DNA of 64,000 nt from Falsibacillus albus (lineage in GTDB: Bacteria > Bacillota > Bacilli > Bacillales > DSM-25281): positions 1 to 64,000 of the forward strand of contig NZ_RCVZ01000017.1 of NCBI RefSeq assembly GCF_003668575.1, written 5' to 3'. This document shows positions 16,312-25,278 of this stretch, in pieces (within the stretch, counting starts at the first letter, position 1; the number at the start of each line of letters is the position of its first letter). Both the position numbers and the translations under genes were made by a program. The notes beneath the pieces were generated by a model. That model searched no databases, was not told the DNA's origin, and worked only from the letters and a program-made list of their open reading frames with translations.

Positions 16312-17868
16312 GTGTTGAAATCGGTCAAAAAATGGTTGATGATGATGGCAGCCATGATTCTGCTCATGTCGACAGCCTTACCGCTGACGGCTAATGCGGA
16401 AGAAGGGGTAACGTACAAAAAAAGGGAACTCCGGGCGGTGTGGATTGCCACGGTTGCCAATATCGATTGGCCATCCAAAAAAGGGCTGACTGCCGAGGAA
16501 CAGAAACAAGAGTTCATTAAACTGCTGGATGATGTGAAAAGCATGGGGATGAATGCAGTAGTCGTCCAGGTCAAGCCGACGGCGGATGCCTTTTATCCGT
16601 CAGAATATGGACCATGGTCCGAATACTTGACCGGAACACAGGGGAAAGATCCAGGGTATGATCCGCTTGCCTTCATGGTGGAAGAAGCGCACAAACGCAA
16701 TCTGGAGTTCCATGCATGGTTCAACCCGTACCGGATTACAATGAACAGTACAGATATCAATACGCTGTCTGCAGATCATCCGGCCAGGAAGCATCCGGAT
16801 TGGGTCGTACCGTATGGCAAACAATTGTATTATAATCCTGGAATTCCTGAAGCAAGAAAATTCATTGAAGACGGGATATTGGAGGTCGTCAGAAAATACG
16901 ATATCGACGCCGTCCACATGGATGACTATTTTTATCCGTACAAAATCGCCGGACAGGAATTCCCCGATCAACCGACTTATGAGAAGTACGGAAAAGATCT
17001 GTTCGACAGCATCGATGATTGGCGCAGGGACAACGTCAACACGCTTGTACGGGAAATCAATCAATCGATTAAAGCGGTGAAGCCATACGTGAAGTTCGGT
17101 ATCAGTCCATTCGGGGTATGGAGGAATATCGCTGATGATCCAACAGGCTCAAATACGACGGCGGGCCAAACGAATTATGATGATCTTTATGCGGATACAA
17201 GGACTTGGATCCAAAACGGATACGTCGACTACATCACTCCGCAAATTTATTGGAATATCGGATTCGAACCAGCTGCGTATGATGTCCTGCTGGATTGGTG
17301 GGTCAAGGAAACCATCGGCCACCCGGTCCATTTATATATTGGACAAGCTGCCTATAAAATTGACAATAATTTCGTGCCAGCATGGAGCGATCCTGAAGAA
17401 TATGTCAGACAGATCAACCTTAACCATCAATACGACACCGTCAAGGGAAGCATACACTTCAGCCTCAAGGATTTGAACAGGAACCCTTTGGGGATCAAAG
17501 ACCGTCTGACAAATGATGTTTACAAACATCCTGCATTGATACCGACGATGCCGTGGCTCGATCATACACCGCCGAAAAAGCCGAAATTAAGAAAAGTAGT
17601 GAAGAAGGAAAATGGCAATGAGCTTTCGATCGAAGACCATCAGTTAAACTCGGATACCGCGTATTATGCTGTTTACCGTTTTGATGGGAAGCATCGCGGC
17701 GACATCGGTAACGCGGAAAACCTACTTGATACAGTGAGGAAAACGGGTGGTTCACAGAAATATGTTGACGAATCGGCTGAAAAAGGCAAAACATATACGT
17801 ATGTCATCACTGCATTGGACCGCCTTCATAATGAGAGCGGTTTCACAAGAAGTGTGACAATTAATTAA
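16312..17868 (+). CDS. yngK: Secreted GH10-like glycoside hydrolase (YngK, DUF187 family)
   Basis: 518 residues. The frame opens at 16288, but GAGGGGGA is 7 nt before the GTG at 16312, giving MLKSVKKWLMMMAAMILLMS, a clear signal peptide ending ...LTANA-EE. The catalytic region (about 45-400) carries RAVWIATVANIDWPS, FHAWFNPYR, AVHMDDYFYP and YVDYITPQIYW, the hallmarks of the glycosyl-hydrolase-like 10 family. The C-terminal 110 residues resemble a fibronectin-III/Ig-like module. A polysaccharide-degrading role outside the cell is inferred; B. subtilis YngK is not biochemically well defined. Confidence 0.9.
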   Translation: MLKSVKKWLMMMAAMILLMSTALPLTANAEEGVTYKKRELRAVWIATVANIDWPSKKGLTAEEQKQEFIKLLDDVKSMGMNAVVVQVKPTADAFYPSEYGPWSEYLTGTQGKDPGYDPLAFMVEEAHKRNLEFHAWFNPYRITMNSTDINTLSADHPARKHPDWVVPYGKQLYYNPGIPEARKFIEDGILEVVRKYDIDAVHMDDYFYPYKIAGQEFPDQPTYEKYGKDLFDSIDDWRRDNVNTLVREINQSIKAVKPYVKFGISPFGVWRNIADDPTGSNTTAGQTNYDDLYADTRTWIQNGYVDYITPQIYWNIGFEPAAYDVLLDWWVKETIGHPVHLYIGQAAYKIDNNFVPAWSDPEEYVRQINLNHQYDTVKGSIHFSLKDLNRNPLGIKDRLTNDVYKHPALIPTMPWLDHTPPKKPKLRKVVKKENGNELSIEDHQLNSDTAYYAVYRFDGKHRGDIGNAENLLDTVRKTGGSQKYVDESAEKGKTYTYVITALDRLHNESGFTRSVTIN

Positions 17869-17880
17869 AAAAAATTCACA

Positions 17881-17910
17881 AAAAAAATGGCCAGCGCGGC
17901 CATTTTTTTT
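17881..17910 (+). terminator. Terminator after yngK
   Basis: AAAAAAATGGCC and GGCCATTTTTTTT form a stem around AGCGC. A-run and T-run flank it, so it could act in either direction. Confidence 0.88.
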
Positions 17911-18353
17911 TGTGCGTAAAAAGCCCTGAATGATGGGGGTTAGCATACCCATATGGGAATTTTTAACTAATGTATTTTAACGATTTTTAAAAAAAATGGT
18001 TAAATTTACAGTTGAATGTTTTTCAAATAGTATTATTATAGTCTATATGATTTATGATTTACCTAAACAACATTTAAAATTTACAGAGGTTTAACATTGT
18101 TGGAAGTGGGTAGATTATAGGTGCAGCATCGTAAAGAGGTAATTCTTTGCGATGAAAGAGGAAAAGTAGTATAATTAAGTTTCGATTGTTTTTAGGTCCG
18201 AAAAAAATCACACCATGTTTGAACCAGATTTTACTATTTTTGTCATAAATTTTTGAAAAAATGTAACATGTACTCAACGAATTTTTTATACAATATTTAC
18301 GTGTGATTTACATTTGAATATCTTTTTAATTTTTAAAGAGGTGAAACCAAATA
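17911..18353 (+). other. AT-rich 440-bp leader upstream of ltaS, no gene
   Basis: Very AT-rich with no open frame of coding character. TTGAAT followed by TATTATAG near 18015-18045 is a possible promoter. A strong AAAGAGGTGAAAC ribosome binding site ends the region. The leader is long enough to hold regulatory structure, but I cannot identify a known RNA class. Confidence 0.4.
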
Positions 18354-20291
18354 ATGAATACTCTAAAAGACAGAACAAGAGAGCTAATGAAACATAGACT
18401 CTCATTTTTCATTTTAGCTGTAGTAATGTTCTGGATAAAAACGTACACAGCATATCGAATCGAATTTCATTTAGGCATTGATAATAGTATTCAAAAATTT
18501 CTATTGTTCTTTAACCCGGCAAGTTCAGCAATCTTTTTCCTCGGATTTGCGCTCTTCTTTAAGGGCCGCCTGCAAAACATTGCATTAATCGTGATAAACT
18601 TCATTTTATCGTTTGTCCTATATGCAAACATTGCGTACTACCGCTTTTTCAATGACTTCATTACAATCCCGGTCCTTGAACAGGCAAAGAGCAACTCCGG
18701 AATGGGAGACAGTGCAATGGCGCTTATGTCACCATGGGATGTCTTCTATTTTGCGGATACGATCATCCTGATTTTGATGGTTGTGTTCAAAGCTGTTAAG
18801 CCAAAAGAAAAGCTTCAAGCACGTACTAAGATCTTAGTATTTGCAACAGCACTATTGGTTTTCTCCGTAAACCTTGGTTTGGCCGAGGCGGACCGCCCGC
18901 AGCTGTTGTCAAGAACATTTGACCGCAACTACTTGGTGAAATATTTAGGTGCATACAACTTTACGATTTATGATGCGGTTCAAAATGCACGTTCAACTGC
19001 TCAACGCGCACTTGCAGACAGTAATGATGTGGTAGAGGCTGAAAACTATATCAAAGCCAATCACACATCCCCGAATCCGAAGTATTTCGGAAAAGCTAAA
19101 GGAATGAACGTCATTTATGTTTCAATGGAATCATTGCAAAACTTCATGATTGACTACAAAGTGGATGGTAAAGAAGTCACGCCGTTCCTTAACTCTTTAG
19201 CACATGATAACCAAACGTTCTATTTCGATAATTTCTTCCATCAAACTGGCCAAGGTAAAACATCCGATGCCGAGTTCATGATGGAAAACTCATTGTTCCC
19301 GCTGCCGCAAGGGTCCGTATTTACAAACAAAGCACAAAATACGTACCAAGCAGCACCAGCGATCTTAAAATCTAAAGGCTATACATCAGCAGCGTTCCAC
19401 GGCAACTACAAAACGTTCTGGAACCGCGACGAAATGTATAAATCTCTAGGATTTGACAAATTCTTTGACGCAACTTATTACGATATGAACGAACAAGATA
19501 CATTGAACTATGGCTTGAAGGATAAACCATTCTTTAAGGAATCCATGCCATTGCTGAAAAGCTTGAAACAGCCGTTCTATACGAAGTTCATCAGCTTGTC
19601 GAACCACTTCCCATTCCCGATGGATGACGGTGATACCGACTTCCCTGCAGGGGACTATGGCGACAGTGTTGTAAACCACTACTTCCAAACGGCACATTAC
19701 ATGGATGAAGCATTGAAGCAGTTCTTTGATGACTTGAAGACTTCAGGCTTGTATGATAATACAGTCATTGTCCTTTACGGTGACCACTATGGTATTTCTG
19801 AAAACCATAATGCGGCAATGTCCAAAGTAATGGGTAAAGACATCACTCCTTATGAAAATGCTCAGCTGCAGCGTGTACCATTGTTCATTCACGTTCCTGG
19901 CGTGAAGGGCGGACAGATTCACAAGTATGGCGGAGAAGTCGATGTACGTCCGACACTTATGCATTTATTGGGAGTAGATACAAAAGATTATATGTCCCTT
20001 GGTTCAGATTTACTTTCTGACCAGCATCGCGACCTTGTACCGTTCCGTAACGGTGACTTTGCATCATCCAAATATACGCAAGTAAATGGTGCTTGCTATA
20101 GCAACCCTGATGGGGAAAAGGTCGATTCGAAAGAATGTAAGCCGCTTGACGACCAGGCGAAGAAAGAGCTTGAGACTTCCGATAGCATCGTATACGGAGA
20201 CTTATTGCGCTTCTATACCCCGCCGAATTTCAAGCCGGTTAAACGAAGTGATTATGACTACACCAATCATAATCCAAAAAATAAACAATAA
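18354..20291 (+). CDS. ltaS: Lipoteichoic acid synthase
   Basis: 645 residues. Five N-terminal membrane helices (about 15-185) are followed by an extracellular sulfatase-fold domain (about 220-610). GQGKTSDAEF places the catalytic Thr nucleophile at about 303, and VLYGDHYGISENHN supplies metal-binding Asp and His. LtaS transfers glycerol phosphate from phosphatidylglycerol to build lipoteichoic acid. The sequence ALA-DSN near 221 resembles the signal-peptidase site at which LtaS proteins are cut to release the domain. The N terminus follows B. subtilis LtaS more than its paralogues, but bacilli often have several. Confidence 0.93.
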   Translation: MNTLKDRTRELMKHRLSFFILAVVMFWIKTYTAYRIEFHLGIDNSIQKFLLFFNPASSAIFFLGFALFFKGRLQNIALIVINFILSFVLYANIAYYRFFNDFITIPVLEQAKSNSGMGDSAMALMSPWDVFYFADTIILILMVVFKAVKPKEKLQARTKILVFATALLVFSVNLGLAEADRPQLLSRTFDRNYLVKYLGAYNFTIYDAVQNARSTAQRALADSNDVVEAENYIKANHTSPNPKYFGKAKGMNVIYVSMESLQNFMIDYKVDGKEVTPFLNSLAHDNQTFYFDNFFHQTGQGKTSDAEFMMENSLFPLPQGSVFTNKAQNTYQAAPAILKSKGYTSAAFHGNYKTFWNRDEMYKSLGFDKFFDATYYDMNEQDTLNYGLKDKPFFKESMPLLKSLKQPFYTKFISLSNHFPFPMDDGDTDFPAGDYGDSVVNHYFQTAHYMDEALKQFFDDLKTSGLYDNTVIVLYGDHYGISENHNAAMSKVMGKDITPYENAQLQRVPLFIHVPGVKGGQIHKYGGEVDVRPTLMHLLGVDTKDYMSLGSDLLSDQHRDLVPFRNGDFASSKYTQVNGACYSNPDGEKVDSKECKPLDDQAKKELETSDSIVYGDLLRFYTPPNFKPVKRSDYDYTNHNPKNKQ

Positions 20292-20303
20292 TAATGAATC
20301 AAC

Positions 20304-20335
20304 AAAAGCCGGAGTCATCTGACTCCGGCTTTTTT
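20304..20335 (+). terminator. Terminator of ltaS
   Basis: AAAAGCCGGAGTC and GACTCCGGCTTTTT flank an ATCT loop about 15 bp after the stop codon. Confidence 0.93.
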
Positions 20336-20411
20336 CTGCTTTTATTGAAATGGTCTGTACAGCATTATTTATTGAGGCGTTTGGTCTTGTGAAATAACGT
20401 TGGATCTTCAA

Positions 20412-20666
20412 TAAATGTTGATTTCCGCGGAAGGATGCTCGCTTTCCGAGGGGCCTCACACGATGTGAGGTCATTCGATGTTGGCACACGAGGTGCCGAT
20501 CTTAATCGAACATCCGCCCTATATCTCCTCGCTTCGCTGCGTGGTCTCACCTGTCTAGCTCCAGGGCTTAGGGGCTCGAGGTGTCGCCCCTGGGCAAAGC
20601 CCTGCAGCTTTTCCAACTTGCCCGCTGATCCCTCCGGAGTCTCGCACCTTCCGCTCCAATCAACTT
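20412..20666. repeat. Dispersed intergenic element, most complete copy
   Basis: Begins with GTTGATTTCCGCGGAAGGAT and ends with CTTCCGCTCCAATCAAC, so the two ends are rough inverted repeats. The interior holds GCTCGCTTTCCGAGG, the pair CGATGTTGGCACACGAGGTG / CACACGATGTGAGG, and CTCGCTTCGCTGCG. Related sequence is found at 43738-43965, 45579-45934 and 47987-48140, with fragments at 9059, 30500, 41247 and 62163. No frame is convincing. This resembles repeat families scattered in Bacillus intergenic regions. Confidence 0.75.
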
Positions 20667-20730
20667 AATAGAGAAAGATTGATAACTATCCATTTGTCCA
20701 TTCAACTCTTTTTTCTAGTTATCCCTATAT

Positions 20731-21603
20731 TTATTTCTCCAGGAAAAAGTCGGCAATCATGCTGCGCAGTTCGTCCAATTCACCATATGGATGAAAGTTG
20801 GCAAGCATCCCCTTGATGACCGGGATCCTAGGTTCATCCCGATTGATTTCATCCTCGAGAACGTCCATCGTCACCAGGATATTCTCTTTATCAGGATGAT
20901 CGGCAACCCTCTCTTTATTTTCATTGATGGAGATCAATAAATCTCTCTTACTGACTTTGGATGGCTGAAACTTTTCTTTGATCAAGCTTTCCATCACATC
21001 GACAGATAAAATCGGCTCCTCCGTTTTTGAAACTAGCCCGCTCACAAGATCATCCAAGCGATGAAGAATATACTTGGATAGGTATTTTAAATCGAGTTCT
21101 GTCACCTCGAAAATGATCAGCTCCAAATAAGAGTGGAAGATGCCTTGGATCATGATGGTCAAGTCCCAAACATGAGGGGTGATTTGCTCGCCGTATATTT
21201 CAGCCAGCATTTTCTTATAATATCGATTGGATGTAAGCCGCATGTTTTTAATGAAATCCTCAATCGCCTCATTGAACGGGATTGCATGCTCGCGGACTTG
21301 CATGATGATGAATTCTTTATGCTGTCTGATTTCATCAAAATGGCAATAAATCTGCTTCATGAATTTTTCCCGGGGCTCCAAATCTTCATGGTCGATTTCA
21401 TTCACCCGTTCTTGGATCCGAGTATAGTAGTATTCAAAGATTGCCAGCAGCAATGATTCTTTTGATTTGAAATACAAATAGAACGCGCCTTTTGAAATTC
21501 CGCATTCCGTGGCGATTTCTTGAATGGAAGTGGCCGTAAAACCTTTACTGGCGAATAATTTGATTCCTGTTTCGATAATCAGTCTTTCTTTTTCTTTTAT
21601 CAT
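20731..21603 (-). CDS. yerO: TetR/AcrR-family regulator of the divergent RND pump (YerO-like)
   Basis: 290 residues from ATG 21603, which has AGGAGAGG 5 nt upstream; the frame opens six codons earlier without better support. The HTH is at residues 20-45 (FTATSIQEIATECGISKGAF, then YLYFKSKESLL), with an all-helical ligand-binding region after it. It is divergent from swrC with TetR-type palindromes between them, so it is probably the local repressor. The same gene pair (yerO, swrC/yerP) exists in B. subtilis. Confidence 0.87.
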   Translation of the reverse strand: MIKEKERLIIETGIKLFASKGFTATSIQEIATECGISKGAFYLYFKSKESLLLAIFEYYYTRIQERVNEIDHEDLEPREKFMKQIYCHFDEIRQHKEFIIMQVREHAIPFNEAIEDFIKNMRLTSNRYYKKMLAEIYGEQITPHVWDLTIMIQGIFHSYLELIIFEVTELDLKYLSKYILHRLDDLVSGLVSKTEEPILSVDVMESLIKEKFQPSKVSKRDLLISINENKERVADHPDKENILVTMDVLEDEINRDEPRIPVIKGMLANFHPYGELDELRSMIADFFLEK

Positions 21604-21640
21604 AGGACCTCTCCTGTACAAGGATTCTTATTTTCTATTA

Positions 21641-21759
21641 TGACCGATTGGTCACAAAAATCAAAGCGAAAATTGAACTTTTGTTAAATTTACATAGGAA
21701 AGTATTGACTAATAACCGACTGGTCAGTTATATTATGGGATGTTATGACTAGTCGGTCA
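21641..21759. promoter_or_regulatory. swrC promoter with three TetR-type operators
   Basis: Related palindromes: TGACCGATTGGTCA (21641-21654), TAACCGACTGGTCA (21713-21726) and TGACTAGTCGGTCA (21746-21759). A sigma-A-like promoter for swrC uses TTGACT (21705-21710) and TATATT (about 21729-21734). The second operator fills the spacer and the third is just downstream, positions expected to block polymerase. The first lies near the yerO start and may mediate autoregulation. Binding is inferred from symmetry. Confidence 0.8.
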
Positions 21760-21805
21760 AAGAGGATAAACATAGAAAAATACATAAAGGCAAAGGAGAG
21801 GTGAA

Positions 21806-24800
21806 ATGAATAAAATCATCAATTTTTCATTGAAAAATAAATTTGCGGTTTGGCTGTTGACGATCATCGTCACAGTGGCAGGGCTCTATTCCGGGCTCAA
21901 CATGAAGCTGGAGACAATCCCGAATATCACCACACCGATCATCACTGTACAAACCGTTTATCCAGGAGCGACACCGGCTGAGGTCGCAGATAAAGTATCC
22001 AAGCCGATTGAACAGCGATTGAAGGGGCTGAACGGTGTCAAGGTCGTCAGTTCGACTTCGTACCAGAATGTTTCGGCCATCCAGATTGAATACAGCTATG
22101 AAAAGAATATGGATGACGCAGAAAATGAAGCGAAGGAAGCCTTGACTTCAGTGGAATTCCCTGACGCTGTGCAGGATCCTAAAGTGTCCCGCCTAAGCTT
22201 CAATGCCTTCCCGATCATGGCGCTCAGCCTGTCCAACGACAAGGAGTCCCTTTCCAAGCTAACGAAAGAAGCAAAAGAGGACATTGTCCCTGCTTTCGAA
22301 GGGATCGACGGTGTATCATCCGTTCAAATTTCCGGACAGCAGGTGGAGGAAGCCCAGCTTGTGTTTAAAATGGACAAGCTCAAGCAGTTGGGGATGGACG
22401 AAGAAACAGTCAAGAACTTCATTAAAGGTTCCAACGTTTCTTATCCATTAGGGCTATTCACATTCAAGGATACGGAAAAATCCGTTGTGGTGGATGGGAA
22501 AGTCACTACGCTGGACGAATTAAAATCGATTGAAATCCCGGTTATTCCTTCATCATCAGCCGGAGGGATGGGGCAAGGTGCGAGCGGCATGCAGCAACCC
22601 GGCCAAACTGGAAGCATGCAGCAGCCGAAAGCAGGTGCCGGTTCTCAGCAAATGCCTTCCTCCACCAAAGGACAATCTTCAGCAGCAGCCGGAAACATGA
22701 AGATCCCTACCGTCAAACTGAAGGATATTGCAGATATTAAATTTGTTGGAAAAGCTGAATCCATTTCAAGAACAAATGGAAAAGAATCCATCGGAGTCCA
22801 GATCGTCAAGTCTTCCGATGCCAACACGGTGGACGTAGTAAATAAAGTAAAAGACCAAATCAAAGAATTGAAAAAGTCCCACGAAGGACTGGAAATCATC
22901 TCGACATTCGACCAAGGCAAGCCGATCGAAAAATCGGTCACCACGATGTTGAATAAAGCGATTTTCGGTGCGATATTTGCAGTCATCATCATTTTGTTGT
23001 TCCTGCGTGATATCAAAACGACGATCATTTCAATCATTTCGATTCCGCTTTCCCTGCTAATCGCAGTGTTATTGTTAAAGCAGATGGATATTACCCTGAA
23101 TATCATGACATTAGGCGCGATGACTGTGGCGATCGGAAGGGTCATCGATGACTCGATCGTCGTCATCGAGAATATATACAGAAGGATGTCCCTAAAGGGA
23201 GAAACTTTAAAAGGTGGGACATTGATCCGAGAAGCGACGAAGGAAATGTTCAAACCGATCATGTCTTCGACGATTGTCACGATTGCCGTGTTCCTGCCGT
23301 TGGGACTTGTAAAAGGAATGATCGGGGAGCTATTCCTGCCATTTGCCCTGACGATTGTCTTCTCCTTATTGGCATCACTCCTCGTAGCGATTACGATCGT
23401 TCCGATGCTCGCCCACACGCTGTTTAAAAAGGGCGTGAAGAAAAAGCCGCATCGCGAGGATAAGCCGAGCAGACTGGCAAGAGGCTATAAGCGCATTCTT
23501 ACATGGGCGTTGAACCATAAGATCATTACGTCTGTATTGGCTGTTCTGCTATTAGCGGGAAGTTTGGCTTTGGTGCCGGTAATCGGCGTCAGCTTCCTGT
23601 CTTCCGAGGAAGATAAAATGCTTGTTGCAACGTACAAGCCTGCACCTGGACAAACGTTGGATGATGTAGAAAAAATCGCTGAAAAAGCCCAGGAATATTT
23701 CGACGGCAGAAAGAATGTAAAAACGATCCAATATTCCGTCGGCGGCGAAAATCCAATGGATCCAAGCAGCTCCAATGGCGGGGAATTCTATGTGTCCTAT
23801 AACGACGACACTCCGAATTTTGAAAAAGAAAAGGAACAGGTCATCAAAGACTTACAAGGGATGACGGCGAAAGGTGAATGGGCGCAGCAAAACTTCTCTT
23901 CAAGCGGAAGCAGCAACGAAATGAAGCTTTACGTCTACGGCGACAGCTTGAAGGAAATCGAACCGATCGTCAATAAAATCCAGAAAGTGATGAAAGACCA
24001 GAAAGACTTTAAAAATATTGATTCATCGATGTCTCAGTCCTACGATGAATATACATTGGTGGCTGATCAACAAAAATTGAGCAAGCTCGGCCTGACGCCT
24101 GCACAAGTGGGAATGGCGTTAAGTCCGCAGCGCAGCCGTCCGGTCATCACCACCATCCAAAAAGATGGGGAGGACGTCAATGTATACTTGAGTGTGGATA
24201 AAGAGCAATACAACAATGTCGATGATTTAAGGAACAAAAAGATCCAAACCCCGTTCGGAACGGAAGTCGCTGTGAAGGATGTCACGAAGCTTAAAGAAGG
24301 CAAGACAGCCAATACTGTGACCAGACGGGACGGGCGCGTATATGTTGAAGTGAGTGCGGAGCCAAAAGGCAAGGACGTATCAAAGGCATCTGCCAAGCTT
24401 CAAAAAGAAATCGATAAAATTGACCTCCCATCCAACATGGAAATTTCCATGGGCGGCGTGACAGAGGATATTAAAGAGTCCTTTACCCAGCTTGGATTGG
24501 CCATGCTGGCTGCCATCGCCATCGTGTACTTGATCCTTGTCATTACGTTCGGCGGCGGACTGGCGCCATTTGCCATCCTGTTCTCATTGCCGTTCAGCAT
24601 CATCGGCGGCTTGGTCGGACTATTGATTTCCGGTGAAACATTGAGCATTTCCGCGATGATCGGGGCGCTGATGCTCATCGGTATCGTTGTCACGAATGCG
24701 ATCGTGCTGATCGATCGGGTCATCCATAAGGAAAACGAAGGGCTTTCCACAAGGGAAGCGATTCTGGAGGCGGGATCCACAAGGCTTCGTCCGATCCTCA

Positions 24801-25000
24801 TGACCGCTCTTGCCACGATAGGAGCACTTCTGCCATTGGCGCTTGGCCTTGAGGGCAGCGGCTTCATCTCCAAAGGCTTGGGCGTAACCGTCATCGGCGG
24901 CTTGGCAAGCTCGACCTTATTGACTCTGCTGATCGTACCGATCGTCTATGAGCTTGTCAGCAAGATGAAAAGAAAGAAGAAAACACCGATCGAAGAATAA
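21806..25000 (+). CDS. swrC: RND-family efflux pump (SwrC/YerP)
   Basis: 1064 residues with the RND layout: one N-terminal helix, a large extracytoplasmic loop (about 35-345), six helices (about 350-545), a second loop and six more helices. The helix-4 segment is MTVAIGRVIDDSIVVIENIY, containing the D-D proton-relay region. B. subtilis SwrC exports surfactin. A Gly/Gln/Ser-rich insert (about residues 250-295, GGMGQGASGMQQPGQTGSMQ) in the first loop is low-complexity. The gene follows TetR operators and is preceded by AAAGGAGAGGTG. No membrane-fusion or outer-membrane partner is present, as expected for a Gram-positive host. Confidence 0.93.
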   Translation: MNKIINFSLKNKFAVWLLTIIVTVAGLYSGLNMKLETIPNITTPIITVQTVYPGATPAEVADKVSKPIEQRLKGLNGVKVVSSTSYQNVSAIQIEYSYEKNMDDAENEAKEALTSVEFPDAVQDPKVSRLSFNAFPIMALSLSNDKESLSKLTKEAKEDIVPAFEGIDGVSSVQISGQQVEEAQLVFKMDKLKQLGMDEETVKNFIKGSNVSYPLGLFTFKDTEKSVVVDGKVTTLDELKSIEIPVIPSSSAGGMGQGASGMQQPGQTGSMQQPKAGAGSQQMPSSTKGQSSAAAGNMKIPTVKLKDIADIKFVGKAESISRTNGKESIGVQIVKSSDANTVDVVNKVKDQIKELKKSHEGLEIISTFDQGKPIEKSVTTMLNKAIFGAIFAVIIILLFLRDIKTTIISIISIPLSLLIAVLLLKQMDITLNIMTLGAMTVAIGRVIDDSIVVIENIYRRMSLKGETLKGGTLIREATKEMFKPIMSSTIVTIAVFLPLGLVKGMIGELFLPFALTIVFSLLASLLVAITIVPMLAHTLFKKGVKKKPHREDKPSRLARGYKRILTWALNHKIITSVLAVLLLAGSLALVPVIGVSFLSSEEDKMLVATYKPAPGQTLDDVEKIAEKAQEYFDGRKNVKTIQYSVGGENPMDPSSSNGGEFYVSYNDDTPNFEKEKEQVIKDLQGMTAKGEWAQQNFSSSGSSNEMKLYVYGDSLKEIEPIVNKIQKVMKDQKDFKNIDSSMSQSYDEYTLVADQQKLSKLGLTPAQVGMALSPQRSRPVITTIQKDGEDVNVYLSVDKEQYNNVDDLRNKKIQTPFGTEVAVKDVTKLKEGKTANTVTRRDGRVYVEVSAEPKGKDVSKASAKLQKEIDKIDLPSNMEISMGGVTEDIKESFTQLGLAMLAAIAIVYLILVITFGGGLAPFAILFSLPFSIIGGLVGLLISGETLSISAMIGALMLIGIVVTNAIVLIDRVIHKENEGLSTREAILEAGSTRLRPILMTALATIGALLPLALGLEGSGFISKGLGVTVIGGLASSTLLTLLIVPIVYELVSKMKRKKKTPIEE

Positions 25001-25007
25001 ATGAAAC

Positions 25008-25056
25008 AGCCCCCCCTATTTGGTGACAGGCACCATAATAGGGGAGGCTATTTTTT
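25008..25056 (+). terminator. swrC terminator carrying a GGTGACAGGCACC loop
   Basis: AGCCCCCCCTATT pairs with AATAGGGGAGGCT, and the loop is TGGTGACAGGCACCAT, itself near-palindromic. A T-run follows at 25051-25056 and reaches the stop codon of the convergent small gene. Confidence 0.9.
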
Positions 25057-25222
25057 ATTCGCTGCGGTTGCGGTTGATGCTCTGTGCTTCGTGTCCTCGC
25101 ACCGTTTGGGCAAGAAGGTTTTTCACTTGATTATAAGTCATGCCGGAATGGGCATTTTTTTCTTTCACTTCTTCAATATCGGTCCCTGCAACTGTATATC
25201 TTGAGTTTGGATTTTTACTCAC
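25055..25222 (-). CDS. 55-aa small protein resembling gamma-type SASP
   Basis: The product starts MSKNPNSRYTVAGTDIEEVK and continues EKNAHSGMTYNQVKNLLAQ. The GTDxxEVKxxNAxSG pattern resembles repeats in gamma-type small acid-soluble spore proteins, which serve as amino-acid stores in spores. The C-terminal part, ending RNRSE, does not. The GTG start at 25222 has AAGGAGGTGG 5-8 nt upstream. The stop lies inside the T-tract of the convergent swrC terminator. Spore association is an inference from the motif alone. Confidence 0.6.
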   Translation of the reverse strand: MSKNPNSRYTVAGTDIEEVKEKNAHSGMTYNQVKNLLAQTVRGHEAQSINRNRSE

Positions 25223-25234
25223 TTGGTCCACCTC

Positions 25235-25264
25235 CTTATAGGTAGGTTTGTCGCAACCTATAAG
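25235..25264 (-). promoter_or_regulatory. Hairpin directly upstream of the SASP-like ribosome binding site
   Basis: CTTATAGGT and ACCTATAAG form a 9-bp stem around a 12-nt loop. On the minus strand the 3' arm runs straight into GGAGGTGG of the downstream gene, so folding would partly bury the ribosome binding site. There is no T-run, so a terminator for the upstream monooxygenase gene is less likely. Confidence 0.45.
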
Positions 25265-25278
25265 GAATATGCAGTGGT

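Noticed and set aside
20365-20668. Frames of 83 and 77 residues
   Set aside because: They lie within the dispersed repeat and carry no domain or RBS.
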